From Ilumatobacteraceae bacterium (GTDB lineage Bacteria; Actinomycetota; Acidimicrobiia; Acidimicrobiales; Ilumatobacteraceae), in assembly GCA_025358075.1 (NCBI GenBank), contig JANYKU010000183.1:1-42550 (forward strand): a DNA stretch of 42,550 bases, given 5' to 3'. A program made the position numbers and the translations under genes. Below, in pieces: positions 24,306 through 32,148 of the stretch. The notes beneath the pieces are model-generated. The model worked only from the letters and a program-made list of their open reading frames with translations. It did no database searches and was not told where the DNA came from. Numbering within the stretch: the stretch's first letter is position 1; each line of letters opens with the position of its first letter.

Positions 24306-24391
24306 ACCCAACAAGACACACCATCGAGCCGTTCTGTTGCAGCCGAAAGTCGGTGATGTCAATTTCCGGGCTGCTTCCCCGATGAGCGAAC

Positions 24392-24397
24392 TAGCCT
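24392..24397 (+). promoter_or_regulatory. -10 element TAGCCT, leaderless start
   Basis: TAGCCT lies at -13 to -8 from the ATG at 24405, on the side of the flavoprotein in the 99-bp divergent gap with the sigma factor gene. Confidence 0.45.
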
Positions 24398-24404
24398 CCG
24401 GCAC

Positions 24405-25016
24405 ATGTCAACCATTCGCACCATTGCGGAGTTGGAGGCGTTGTACGACTCGCCGGTGCCGACGTCGATCACCAAGGAGATCGATCACCTCACCGATCTG
24501 CACCGGTCCTACGTCGAGGCTTCACCGTTCGTCCTCATCGCCACCTCGGGCCCCGGCGGTCTCGACTGCTCGCCCCGCGGCGATCCGCCTGGCTTTGTGC
24601 GCGTCGCCGACGAGCGCACGTTGTTGATGCCCGACCGGCGCGGCAACAATCGCCTCGACACGTTGCGCAACCTCGTGGTCGATCCGCGCATCGGGCTGTT
24701 GTTCCTCATCCCGGGCATCGGCGTGACCTTGCGCGTCAATGGGACGGCCGAGTTGTCGACCGATCTCGAGCTTCGCCAATCGTTCGCTGTCGGCGACAAG
24801 CTGCCGACGACCGTCATCATCATCAGTACGACCGCCGTGTACACGCAGTGCCCGAAGGCACTGATCCGATCACAACTGTGGGATGCGACTCGTCATCGTG
24901 ATGCAGCCGAGCTGCCGTCGGTCGGCGAGATCATGGAAGCGATCACGGCCGGCGCGTTCGATGGCAGGGCCCACGACGCCGCCTACCCCGAGCGCATTCG
25001 CCAGACCATCTACTGA
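24405..25016 (+). CDS. Pyridoxamine 5'-phosphate oxidase-like flavoprotein (MSMEG_1061/DR2398 type)
   Basis: 203 residues, split-barrel FMN-binding family. Matches the PPOX DR2398/MSMEG_1061 subgroup by FVLIATSGPGGLDCSPRGDPPGFV (about 42-65), the flavin-contacting LMPDRRGNNRLDTLRNL (about 74-90), VDPRIGLLFLIPG, and VYTQCPKALIRSQLW near 145-159. Members bind FMN (or F420 in related groups) and have unknown substrates. Not a true PdxH. Divergent from the sigma factor. Confidence 0.88.
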   Translation: MSTIRTIAELEALYDSPVPTSITKEIDHLTDLHRSYVEASPFVLIATSGPGGLDCSPRGDPPGFVRVADERTLLMPDRRGNNRLDTLRNLVVDPRIGLLFLIPGIGVTLRVNGTAELSTDLELRQSFAVGDKLPTTVIIISTTAVYTQCPKALIRSQLWDATRHRDAAELPSVGEIMEAITAGAFDGRAHDAAYPERIRQTIY

Positions 25017-25113
25017 TCCGTACGCAGCGCGACGACGAATGTCCGATTGGACCGCCGATTTCGAGGCGGGAGCAGCGAGTTAGGGTTGTACGGGTCGGTT
25101 GAGAGGGGAACCA

Positions 25114-26514
25114 ATGGGACGAATCCTGTTTGTCGGCGGCGGCGTGGTCGGCACGTGTGCGGCCATGATGTTGGCGAACGACGGTCACGACGTGACGGTC
25201 CTCGAACGTGACCCCACCCCGCCCCCTCCGCCCGACACCGCATGGGACGAGTGGGACCGACGAGGCGTCAATCAGTTCCGCATGCTCCACTTCTTCCTTC
25301 CAAGGTTCCGAGAGGTTGCCGAAGCCGAGCTTCCAGGTCTGACCGAGGCGATGGTGGCCGCGGGTGCGTTGCGGATGAACCCACTCGTCGGTGTGCCGGA
25401 CGAGTTCACCGGAGGCTGGCGCGCCGGGGACGAGCGGTACGACCTGGTCACCGCTCGTCGGCCGGTCGGCGAATCGATCATCGCCGACGTCGCTGCCAAG
25501 ACACCTGGCGTCACCATCCGCCGCGGCGCTGGTGTGTGCGGCCTGCTCACCACGAGCGGCCCTGACGGCATCGTCCACGTCAACGGCGTGCGCACCGAGA
25601 GCGGCGACGACTACGTGGCCGATCTGGTCGTCGATGCCGGTGGACGGCGGTCGTCGATGCCCGAGTGGTTGCGCACGGCCGGCTCACCCGGACCCGACGA
25701 GATGATCGAGGATTGCGGCTTCGTCTACTACGGCCGCCACTTTCGTTCAGCGGACGGATCAATTCCTCCGGCGTTCGGCGGCTTGCTGCAACCGTACGGG
25801 TCGGTCTCGGTGCTCACCCTCCCGGCCGACAAGGGAACGTGGGGAGTTGGCGTGATCACCAGCTCGAGAGACGCCGACTTGCGGGTCCTCAAAGACATCG
25901 AGGCATGGGAGAAGGTGGTGCACGCGTTCCCCCTCGTCGCCCACTGGATCGACGCCGAGCCGATCACCGATGTCAAGGTGATGGCCAAGATCGAGGATCG
26001 CCAACGCACCTACGTCGTCGATGGCAAGCCCGTCGCCACCGGTGTCATCCCCCTTGCCGATGCATGGGCCTGCACCAACCCGTCGCTCGGTCGAGGCATC
26101 TCGATGGGCATCGTCCATGCTGCGGTGCTCCGGTCGATGCTTCGCGAGACACCACTCGATGATCCGCGGACCCTCGCCATGAGATGGAGCGAGGTGACGG
26201 CAGAGCGCGTCGAGCCGCTCTTCGCCGACACCTTGGCGTTCGATCGTCACCGTCTCGCCGAGGTGGAAGCGGCAATCGAAGGGCGGCCCTACGAAACCGA
26301 GGATCCGAGCTGGCTCCTCGGCACAGCGCTCGCCCAGTCGGTCATGAAGGACGCCGACCTGTTCCGTGGTTTCCTCGACATCGTGTCACTGCTCGACCGC
26401 GGGATCGATGTGATGTCCCGGCCCGGTTTCGCCGAGCGAGCCATCGCCCTGGCCGACCCGACGCCGTTGCCAGGGCCCGACCGGGCCGGGCTGCTCAGCC
26501 TCGTCGGCTCCTGA
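25114..26514 (+). CDS. FAD-dependent oxidoreductase/monooxygenase-like
   Basis: 466 residues. The N-terminal FAD dinucleotide motif ILFVGGGVVGTCAAMMLANDG (about 4-23, GxGxxG form GGGVVG) is followed by VTVLERD. A second flavin motif, LVVDAGGRRSSMPEWL, is at about 173-188, and the GD-like segment is modified to PLADAWACTNPSLGRGISMG (about 312-331). It resembles the geranylgeranyl reductase / aromatic hydroxylase-like group. An AGAGGGG sequence at 25102-25108 fixes the ATG at 25114 rather than an upstream TTG. The next gene starts 14 bp downstream, so the pair forms an operon. Substrate unknown. Confidence 0.88.
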   Translation: MGRILFVGGGVVGTCAAMMLANDGHDVTVLERDPTPPPPPDTAWDEWDRRGVNQFRMLHFFLPRFREVAEAELPGLTEAMVAAGALRMNPLVGVPDEFTGGWRAGDERYDLVTARRPVGESIIADVAAKTPGVTIRRGAGVCGLLTTSGPDGIVHVNGVRTESGDDYVADLVVDAGGRRSSMPEWLRTAGSPGPDEMIEDCGFVYYGRHFRSADGSIPPAFGGLLQPYGSVSVLTLPADKGTWGVGVITSSRDADLRVLKDIEAWEKVVHAFPLVAHWIDAEPITDVKVMAKIEDRQRTYVVDGKPVATGVIPLADAWACTNPSLGRGISMGIVHAAVLRSMLRETPLDDPRTLAMRWSEVTAERVEPLFADTLAFDRHRLAEVEAAIEGRPYETEDPSWLLGTALAQSVMKDADLFRGFLDIVSLLDRGIDVMSRPGFAERAIALADPTPLPGPDRAGLLSLVGS

Positions 26515-26528
26515 AGGAAGGGCCGATC

Positions 26529-27347
26529 ATGAAGAACATCTCACTCGGCGATCTCACCTTTGCGGTGCAGGACGAAGGCGAGGGATCGCCCGTCGTGCTG
26601 CTGCACGGCTTCCCCGATTCGCACGCGCTGTGGCGACACCAGGTACCGGCGCTCGTCGCTGCCGGGCACCGCGTCATCGTCCCAGATCTGCGTGGGTTCG
26701 GTGAGTCGTCCAAGCCACCTGAGGTCGAGCGCTACGGAGTGCTCGACCTCGTCGGCGACGTGCTCGGAATCCTCGACGCTGTGGGCGTCGGGCGTGTCGA
26801 CGTCGTCGGTCACGACTGGGGTGCTGCGCTGGCGTGGGCGATGGCTGCGTTCGTGCCCGATCGAGTCGATCACCTCGTGACGCTGTCGGTCGGGCATCCG
26901 TCGGCGTTTCGAGATGTCGGTCTCGTGCAGCGTGAGAAGTCGTGGTACATGCTGCTGTTCCAGTTCGAGGGAATCGCCGAGCAGTGGCTGTCGGCCGACG
27001 ACTTCGCCAACATGCGCGGCTGGGCGCATCACCCCGACATGGACCAGGTGGCGATCGATCTGGCCCGACCCGGTGCCCTCACCGCTGCGCTCAACTGGTA
27101 CCGGGCCAACCTGCACCCGCGCACCTGGATCGAACCGCCGTTGGTCTTCCCCCAGATCCAGGCGCCAACCATGGGCGTGTGGAGCTCGGGCGACTTCGCT
27201 CTGGACGAGGCCGGCATGCTCGGGTCGAGTCGCTACGTCGACGGGTCGTGGCGGTACGAGCGTGTCGAAGGCGCCGGTCACTGGATGCAACTCGAAGCCG
27301 CCGACCAGGTCTCAGCGCTCCTGGTCAACTTCCTTACGACGCAGTAG
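26529..27347 (+). CDS. Alpha/beta hydrolase, epoxide hydrolase-like
   Basis: 272 residues. Oxyanion motif LLHGFPDS at about 24-31 and nucleophile elbow VGHDWGAALAW (Asp nucleophile, about 95-105). The catalytic His is in GAGHWMQLEA near 250. Asp in the elbow, with HGFPDS, is the epoxide hydrolase / haloalkane dehalogenase pattern. The cap-domain Tyr expected of epoxide hydrolases could be one of those in WYMLLFQF or NWYRANLHPR. A GAAGGAAGG sequence precedes the ATG. It forms an operon with the flavoprotein upstream; an epoxidation/hydrolysis pair is an attractive guess. Confidence 0.9.
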   Translation: MKNISLGDLTFAVQDEGEGSPVVLLHGFPDSHALWRHQVPALVAAGHRVIVPDLRGFGESSKPPEVERYGVLDLVGDVLGILDAVGVGRVDVVGHDWGAALAWAMAAFVPDRVDHLVTLSVGHPSAFRDVGLVQREKSWYMLLFQFEGIAEQWLSADDFANMRGWAHHPDMDQVAIDLARPGALTAALNWYRANLHPRTWIEPPLVFPQIQAPTMGVWSSGDFALDEAGMLGSSRYVDGSWRYERVEGAGHWMQLEAADQVSALLVNFLTTQ

Positions 27348-27349
27348 GC

Positions 27350-28399
27350 TCAGGCCGCAGACGGCGCGGTCAACCGGTCGTAGAGGTGGCGGGTCACCGG
27401 CCATGCCCCATCAGTGGTGTTGGAGATCACCGTGTGGGTCATGAGCGTGACTGGATCGTGCCAACCTCGGAACGACACACCGGCGTCGTAGCCCTCCAGC
27501 CTCACCGCATTGCCGACACCGTCGAGCCAGAAGCCGAGGCCGTAGCGGGCCTTCTCCGACACGTCGCTGCGCGGTCGAACCATCTCGGCCACCCAGCGGC
27601 TCGGCACGATCTGTCCGTCGAAGAACGCCAACCACAGCCGTCGAACATCGCTCACCGTCGTGTAGATGCCGCCGTCCCCGTTGCCCCGCACGGGAAGGTG
27701 GAACACGTTGCTGCGCCACGCGCCGTCGATCTCGACGTAACCGAGGGCGGCACGCCCCGGAAGGTCATCGGACCGCAGGAACGCCGTCTCGACCATTCTC
27801 GCCGGCTCGCAGACGCGGCGATGCACGAGATCGTGGAACGGCACACCGCTGACCCGTTCGGCGATCAACGCCAGCACGACAAATCCGCCGTTGCAGTAGG
27901 AGAACTGCTCGCCCGGCGCGAACTTGGTGGGATGTCCGTCGAGAACCGCGAGGTACTGCTCCGTCGTGGCCAGTTCCTGCACCGGCACCGGCACCGTCAT
28001 CGGATAGTCGGCGATGTCGAGCCCTGAATCCTCGTCGAGATAGTCGCCGATTCCTGATCGATGCGACAACAACTGCTCTACCGTCACGGCGTTGTCGATC
28101 ATTGGTAGGTCGGTACCGAGCACCGACCGGGCGGTCGTCGAGAGATCGAGCGACCCATCGTCGATGAGGCTGACGACGGTGAGCGCCGTCAACCCTTTGA
28201 CCGCGCTGGCGACCGCGAACTGAGTGTCGACAGTGTTGGCAATTTGCAGCCCTCGATGTGCCATGCCATATGCCTTGGCCAGCTCCATTTCGTTGCCGCG
28301 ATCGACGCGCACCACGCCCGAGAACCCCGTCTCCGCGGCGATCCGATCGACCTCTGCTTCCAGCGACTCCACCGTCGAAGAGTATCCATCCGCCACCAT
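27350..28399 (-). CDS. Serine hydrolase, beta-lactamase class C / PBP4*-like
   Basis: 349 residues, penicillin-binding-protein-like fold. SxxK motif ASAVKGL (Ser nucleophile, about 65) and YxN motif FSYCNGG (about 167), plus LLSHRSGIGDYL at about 110-121. The third motif is probably the HDP region near residue 315 in the AmpC/EstB style. No signal peptide, so a cytosolic esterase or peptidase is more likely than a cell-wall enzyme. It ends 2 bp from the convergent epoxide hydrolase-like gene and is divergent from an epimerase gene. Confidence 0.88.
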   Translation of the reverse strand: MVADGYSSTVESLEAEVDRIAAETGFSGVVRVDRGNEMELAKAYGMAHRGLQIANTVDTQFAVASAVKGLTALTVVSLIDDGSLDLSTTARSVLGTDLPMIDNAVTVEQLLSHRSGIGDYLDEDSGLDIADYPMTVPVPVQELATTEQYLAVLDGHPTKFAPGEQFSYCNGGFVVLALIAERVSGVPFHDLVHRRVCEPARMVETAFLRSDDLPGRAALGYVEIDGAWRSNVFHLPVRGNGDGGIYTTVSDVRRLWLAFFDGQIVPSRWVAEMVRPRSDVSEKARYGLGFWLDGVGNAVRLEGYDAGVSFRGWHDPVTLMTHTVISNTTDGAWPVTRHLYDRLTAPSAA

Positions 28400-28439
28400 G
28401 CGCTATATCCAGATACCAACAAGACGACCAAGTGGTTCC

Positions 28440-28446
28440 AGGAGGT
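28440..28446 (+). promoter_or_regulatory. Shine-Dalgarno AGGAGGT of epimerase gene
   Basis: AGGAGGT, six bases before the ATG at 28453, fixes that start. The 53-bp divergent gap also holds the promoter of the serine hydrolase. Confidence 0.6.
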
Positions 28447-28452
28447 GTCGTG

Positions 28453-29352
28453 ATGGGTCAGCGAGTGTTTGTCACGGGGGCAACCGGCGTGCTCGGGCGG
28501 CGCGTCGTGCCACGACTTGTGGAGGCGGGTTACAGCGTCACCGCCGCGGTGCGTTCCGAGGCCAAGGCCGCCGATGTGCGCGCCGCGGGAGCCACGCCGG
28601 TGTTGGTCGATCTGTTCGATCGCGGTGCGGTACGCGCCGCGATCGACGGTCACGACAGCGTCGCTCAACTGGCGACGAGCATCCCATACGGTCCTTCGGC
28701 AGGCACGGTGGAGGCGTGGCGCACGAATGATCGCTTGCGTAGCGAGGCGGCCCCGCTGATCGCCGGCGCGGCAGTCGAATCGCAGGTTGCACGGTTCATC
28801 CAGGAATCGATCACGTTTCCCTACCTCGATGGTGGCGATGAATGGATCGACGAGCACCACGACCAGAACTACTTCTGGGGAAACGAGTGCACGGTGACGG
28901 CCGAGTCGGCCGCGGCGGGGTTCACGGCGGCGGGCGGCGTGGGAATCGTGCTGCGGTTCGCCCTGTTCATGGCGCCCGACAGCGCCCACACCCGCAACTT
29001 CGTCGCCGCGGCGCGACGCGGTCTGTTTGCAGTTCCCGGCCGTCGCGAGTCCTACGTCTCGTTCATCCATGTCGACGACGCTGCCGCGGCGGTGGTCGCG
29101 GCCCTCGACGCGCCCGCAGGTACGTACAACGTGGCCGAATCCGATCCGGTGCTTCGTGCTGCTCATTGCGCTGCCTTGAGCGCGTTGGTCGGACGGTCCG
29201 ACCTCGAGCTCCCGCCGGGCCCGGCCGCCCAGGGGGATGGGGGCGAGAACAGCCTCGCCAGATCACATCGCATCTCCTCACAGAGGCTTCGAGATGTGAC
29301 AACGTGGACACCGACCATCCACTGCGTCGAGCACTGGGAGGACCTTCCATGA
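28453..29352 (+). CDS. NAD(P)-dependent epimerase/dehydratase-like (extended SDR)
   Basis: 299 residues. The Rossmann motif VFVTGATGVLGRRVVPRL is at about 5-22, followed by the adenine-side VTAAVRSEAKA. At about 112-127 the usual active-site YxxxK region is QNYFWGNECTVTAES, in which Tyr is present but Lys four residues later is Asn-Glu, so the catalytic Lys is missing or shifted. It resembles atypical SDR a5-type proteins (NAD-binding or regulatory). C-terminal FIHVDDAAAAVVAAL is typical. The stop overlaps the next gene as ATGA. Confidence 0.85.
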   Translation: MGQRVFVTGATGVLGRRVVPRLVEAGYSVTAAVRSEAKAADVRAAGATPVLVDLFDRGAVRAAIDGHDSVAQLATSIPYGPSAGTVEAWRTNDRLRSEAAPLIAGAAVESQVARFIQESITFPYLDGGDEWIDEHHDQNYFWGNECTVTAESAAAGFTAAGGVGIVLRFALFMAPDSAHTRNFVAAARRGLFAVPGRRESYVSFIHVDDAAAAVVAALDAPAGTYNVAESDPVLRAAHCAALSALVGRSDLELPPGPAAQGDGGENSLARSHRISSQRLRDVTTWTPTIHCVEHWEDLP

Positions 29353-29774
29353 CCTACCGACAATGGACTCGAATCGCCCTCGGCTACCTCGCCGTCGTGT
29401 CGATCATGATCGGAGTGTGGGCGCAGTTCGCGCCGAGATCGTTCTACGAAGACTTCCCCGGCCTCGGCCGCGCCTGGGTGCGCGTCGATGGCCCGTACAA
29501 CGAACACCTCGTGCGCGATGTCGGCGGACTGAACCTTGCCCTCGCCGTGGTCCTCGTCGCCGCGATGATCAGCCTGACGCGACCGTTGATCGTTGCTGCC
29601 GCAGTGGCGTCGCTGGCAACGGGGATACCGCACCTCGTGTACCACATCGTCAACGCCGATCTGCTGTCTGCCGGCGACGCGGCGATGAGCATCGGAGGGC
29701 TGGCGCTGTTCGCGGTGCTGCCCATCGCCTTGATCATCGTTTCTCGCGTGCCGTCGAGGTTGGCCGCCCACTAG
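29349..29774 (+). CDS. Small four-helix membrane protein
   Basis: 141 residues with four predicted membrane helices: about 8-27, 60-80, 84-104 and 115-135. The DGPYNEHLVRDVGGLNLAL segment between helices 1 and 2 is a conserved-looking motif seen in actinobacterial DUF4345/DUF4267-like proteins. The ATG overlaps the epimerase stop, and an AGGA lies upstream. Function unknown. The pairing with an SDR-like protein suggests a shared pathway in the membrane. Confidence 0.82.
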   Translation: MTYRQWTRIALGYLAVVSIMIGVWAQFAPRSFYEDFPGLGRAWVRVDGPYNEHLVRDVGGLNLALAVVLVAAMISLTRPLIVAAAVASLATGIPHLVYHIVNADLLSAGDAAMSIGGLALFAVLPIALIIVSRVPSRLAAH

Positions 29775-29792
29775 CGTCGCCACCGCCACGAT

Positions 29793-29797
29793 GGAGG
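29793..29797 (+). promoter_or_regulatory. Shine-Dalgarno GGAGG deciding the RidA-like start
   Basis: GGAGG lies five bases before the ATG at 29803. It overlaps the alternative ATG at 29791, which it rules out. Confidence 0.55.
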
Positions 29798-29802
29798 TGG
29801 GG

Positions 29803-30186
29803 ATGAACGAAGCGGAGATTGCAGCGGGGCTGCCGGCGACCTCGAACTATCGCTATGCCGATCGAGTCGGCGGACAGCTCTTCGTCGCCGGGCAAATGCC
29901 ACTCGACGCCGGTCGAACTCTGGTCGGCGAAGGGGATCCCGCCGCCCAGGCCCGACAGTGCCTCCAGAACCTGCTGACGTTGGTGGCCCACCACGGTTTT
30001 TCGAGAGCCGACATCCACCAGCTCACGGTCTACGTCGTCGGTGCCCACCAGAACCTGATCGCCGCCTGGGGTGAGGTGACCTCGTGCTTCGCGATGAACG
30101 TGCCGCCGGCAACGCTGCTCGGCGTGACGGTGCTCGGATTCGTGGGCCAGCTCGTCGAGATCGACGCCGTCATCGTCAAGGCGTAG
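29803..30186 (+). CDS. RidA/YjgF-family protein without the catalytic Arg
   Basis: 127 residues, chorismate-mutase-like trimeric fold. LFVAGQMPLDAGRTLVGEGD at about 31-50, QARQCLQNLLTLVAHHGFSRADI, and the C-terminal VEIDAVIVKA. Canonical RidA proteins deaminate reactive 2-aminoacrylate with an Arg in a PARxxVEV motif. Here the segment reads PPATLLGV, so the Arg is replaced. It therefore belongs to the Rid4-7-like groups with other or unknown roles. Last gene of the plus-strand run before a repeat-bearing convergent region. Confidence 0.88.
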   Translation: MNEAEIAAGLPATSNYRYADRVGGQLFVAGQMPLDAGRTLVGEGDPAAQARQCLQNLLTLVAHHGFSRADIHQLTVYVVGAHQNLIAAWGEVTSCFAMNVPPATLLGVTVLGFVGQLVEIDAVIVKA

Positions 30187-30212
30187 CCGACCCCGTTTGC
30201 CGCCCGCCCAAG

Positions 30213-30264
30213 CCTGTGGAGTTGTTCGGCGCACCCAGGTGGCCGTGGAACACTCCACGCCCCT
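30213..30264. repeat. 52-bp repeat with inverted ends, copy 1
   Basis: Begins CCTGTGGAGTTGT and ends AACACTCCACG. The GTGGAGT/ACTCCAC ends form a 7-bp stem. The core GGCGCACCCAGGTG is shared with copy 2. It lies in the 131-bp space between the RidA-like stop and the convergent small-protein stop, so a role in transcription termination or as a REP-like element is possible. Confidence 0.85.
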
Positions 30265-30316
30265 CCTGTGGAGTTGTCCGGCGCACCCAGGTGAGCCCGA
30301 AACACTCCACACCCGT
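30265..30316. repeat. 52-bp repeat with inverted ends, copy 2
   Basis: A direct repeat of the preceding 52 bp with the same stem and the same core. Differences cluster in the 7 bp between core and right stem. The adjacent arrangement resembles extragenic palindromic (REP/BIME) elements. Confidence 0.85.
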
Positions 30317-30317
30317 G

Positions 30318-30506
30318 CTACTTGTCACGTTGGACGTCGCCGATTCCCAACTGGTTGGTGGAACCCAACTTGCCCCATTGCTCGACCTTGCGCTGCTCGT
30401 CTCCATGCGGCGGATCGGCGCAGTCGTGGTGGACCACTTCGTGCCCGAGGTCGACGACGTCCTCGCCCTCACGGAACTCATTGCCACAGATCCGACACTC
30501 AGTCAT
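30318..30506 (-). CDS. Small zinc-binding-like protein
   Basis: 62 residues. N-terminal MTECRICGNEF with CxxC, followed by LGHEVVHHDC, which offers His and Cys partners for a zinc-ribbon or treble-clef knuckle; the tail is polar. A GAGGAAAG sequence upstream supports an ATG at 30506, and a GTG at 30515 is the alternative. It follows the acetyltransferase gene by 52 bp on the same strand. No family was recognised, and the tail past residue 36 is unremarkable. A real gene is more likely than not. Confidence 0.5.
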   Translation of the reverse strand: MTECRICGNEFREGEDVVDLGHEVVHHDCADPPHGDEQRKVEQWGKLGSTNQLGIGDVQRDK

Positions 30507-30558
30507 CGCCGGCACCTTTCCTCGACAACCTCACGCTAACCGACGTCTGGGCAGACCC

Positions 30559-31044
30559 TCACTCCAGTCGTAGTGCTAGCAGGCTGACGGTCTTGTTGCC
30601 ACCGTCGGTATCTTGCTGGCCGACCTCGCGGAATCCGATCGAGTGGTGGAACAACAATGAGGGCTCGTTGCGCGGTCGAACGTTGACCTCGCAGAGAAGA
30701 TGCGCGAAGACCCCGGTGAACCGTTCGACGACTCCGGAGTAGAAGGCCTTGCCAATGCCGAGACGGCGGTAGGTGGGATCCACCGCAATCCGGTCGAGGT
30801 ACACGAAATCGTCGTACTTGCGGCTGAACCATCCGTAGTTGAGGCTGGCATAGTCGACGCGGGGCGGAACCGTGATGCAAAACCCGGCAAATGCCCCGTC
30901 GACCTCGGCAGTGAGCGCCAGTGCAGCCATGCCGAGCAAGCGCTCGATCTCCGCTGCGTCCAGCGGGTTGAGGGCCGGCACGCTGCCGTTGTTGAGGGCC
31001 AATGCGGCGGGCAGATCGTCGGCAGTGGTTTCGCGAATGTTCAC
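30559..31044 (-). CDS. GNAT-family N-acetyltransferase
   Basis: 161 residues. The acetyl-CoA site is [22 protein letters not shown] (about 82-103; R-R-L-G-I-G-K form of Q/RxxGxG/A). The last strand has [26 protein letters not shown], the usual GNAT motif B. The substrate is unknown. An ATG at 31047 is in frame one codon earlier; a TACCGT at 31052-31057 is at -13 to -8 from the GTG at 31044, which suggests the GTG for a leaderless mRNA. Confidence 0.88.
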   Translation of the reverse strand: MNIRETTADDLPAALALNNGSVPALNPLDAAEIERLLGMAALALTAEVDGAFAGFCITVPPRVDYASLNYGWFSRKYDDFVYLDRIAVDPTYRRLGIGKAFYSGVVERFTGVFAHLLCEVNVRPRNEPSLLFHHSIGFREVGQQDTDGGNKTVSLLALRLE

Positions 31045-31051
31045 CATTTCA

Positions 31052-31057
31052 ACGGTA
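31052..31057 (-). promoter_or_regulatory. -10 element TACCGT, acetyltransferase gene
   Basis: On the minus strand TACCGT lies at -13 to -8 from the GTG at 31044. It is back to back with the msrA promoter, the two -10 elements being 22 bp apart. Confidence 0.38.
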
Positions 31058-31078
31058 TTCGACCGGGCGACTACCTCG

Positions 31079-31084
31079 TAACCT
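31079..31084 (+). promoter_or_regulatory. -10 element TAACCT, msrA leaderless start
   Basis: TAACCT lies at -13 to -8 from the ATG at 31092. It fixes that start among several in-frame upstream codons. Confidence 0.45.
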
Positions 31085-31091
31085 TGTGAAC

Positions 31092-31739
31092 ATGATCTTT
31101 CAGAAGAAGCAGCAGATGGTCGCAGCCGACGATGCCCTGGCCGGACGTACCGATCAGCAGATGCCGGTTCCAGAACGGCACTTCGTCAACGGCAACCCGC
31201 TGGTCGGGCCGTGGCCAGAAGGATTCGAAACCGCCGTGTTCGGTCTCGGGTGCTTCTGGGGCGCCGAGCGCAAGTTCTGGGAAACAGATGGCGTGTACTC
31301 CACGTCCGTCGGCTACGCCGGAGGCTTCACCCCCAACCCCACGTACGAAGAGACGTGCAGTGGTCGCACCGGCCACACCGAGGCGGTGCAGGTCGTCTTC
31401 GATCCATCACGTGTCAGCTTCGACCAGTTGCTGAAGGTGTTCTGGGAGAACCACGACCCCACACAAGGCATGCGTCAGGGCAACGACATGGGCACGCAGT
31501 ACCGAAGCACGATCTACTACACGTCCGCAGCGCAGCGTTCGGCGATCGAGACCGCCCTGGCGATGTACCAGCAGCGACTCGGCAAGGCAGGCTTCGGCGA
31601 GATCACCACCGAGGTGAAGCCGCTCGGCGACTTCTTCTACGCCGAGCCGTACCACCAGCAATACCTGGCGAAGAACCCAAACGGCTACTGCGGAATCGGC
31701 GGTACCGGCGTGAGCTGCCCGATCGGTCTCACGGCGTAG
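31092..31739 (+). CDS. msrA: Peptide methionine-S-sulfoxide reductase A
   Basis: 215 residues. The catalytic Cys is in [14 protein letters not shown] (about 50-63), and the conserved [22 protein letters not shown] and [11 protein letters not shown] blocks follow. The C-terminal [13 protein letters not shown] supplies the recycling Cys residues. It repairs methionine-S-sulfoxide in oxidised proteins with thioredoxin as reductant. An N-terminal 40-residue extension matches the longer E. coli-like form. The 3' end overlaps the convergent deoxyribosyltransferase-like gene by 11 bp. Confidence 0.96.
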   Translation: MIFQKKQQMVAADDALAGRTDQQMPVPERHFVNGNPLVGPWPEGFETAVFGLGCFWGAERKFWETDGVYSTSVGYAGGFTPNPTYEETCSGRTGHTEAVQVVFDPSRVSFDQLLKVFWENHDPTQGMRQGNDMGTQYRSTIYYTSAAQRSAIETALAMYQQRLGKAGFGEITTEVKPLGDFFYAEPYHQQYLAKNPNGYCGIGGTGVSCPIGLTA

Positions 31740-32148
31740 CGCCGTCGGCGAACACGCTTCGCATCGCCGCCGGCAACTCGTCGAGCGAGCGCACCAGCAG
31801 TGTCAACGAGCATTCGATCATCAGGTTGACGACCTCGTCGTCGAACCGCCGACGCCAATCGGTGTACAGACCGATGATCGGCTTGCCGAGCGCGAACGCA
31901 TAACCCAGTTCCCACGCCGTGCCGTCGTCGGTGGTGAGCCCATTGAGGCTGGCCACGACGAGATCGCATTCATCGATGCCGCGACGATCGTTGGCGAAGA
32001 TCGCGGCGACGTTGTGCTGGTCCTTCGGCGGGTTGTCGCGATGGGGCAGGAACGTCGCGAACCCGCTCTGCTCGACGACCTGCTCGACCTTCTCGATCCA
32101 CCACCGCTCGCCCTCGTCGAACAACGGTCCGGCCACATACACCCTCAC
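31729..32148 (-). CDS. Nucleoside 2-deoxyribosyltransferase-like protein
   Basis: 139 residues from a [22 protein letters not shown] at the N-terminus, [12 protein letters not shown] at about 59-70, and the catalytic-type [17 protein letters not shown] (Glu nucleophile candidate, about 74-90) match the NDT / DUF4406 group. Such enzymes exchange bases between deoxynucleosides or hydrolyse deoxynucleoside monophosphates. A CCTCCCC complement upstream gives a GGGGAGG ribosome site five bases before the GTG, which overlaps the CoA-transferase stop (GTGA). The role fits with deoC, deoA and cdd elsewhere in the window, but the link is only thematic. Confidence 0.85.
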   Translation of the reverse strand: MRVYVAGPLFDEGERWWIEKVEQVVEQSGFATFLPHRDNPPKDQHNVAAIFANDRRGIDECDLVVASLNGLTTDDGTAWELGYAFALGKPIIGLYTDWRRRFDDEVVNLMIECSLTLLVRSLDELPAAMRSVFADGATP

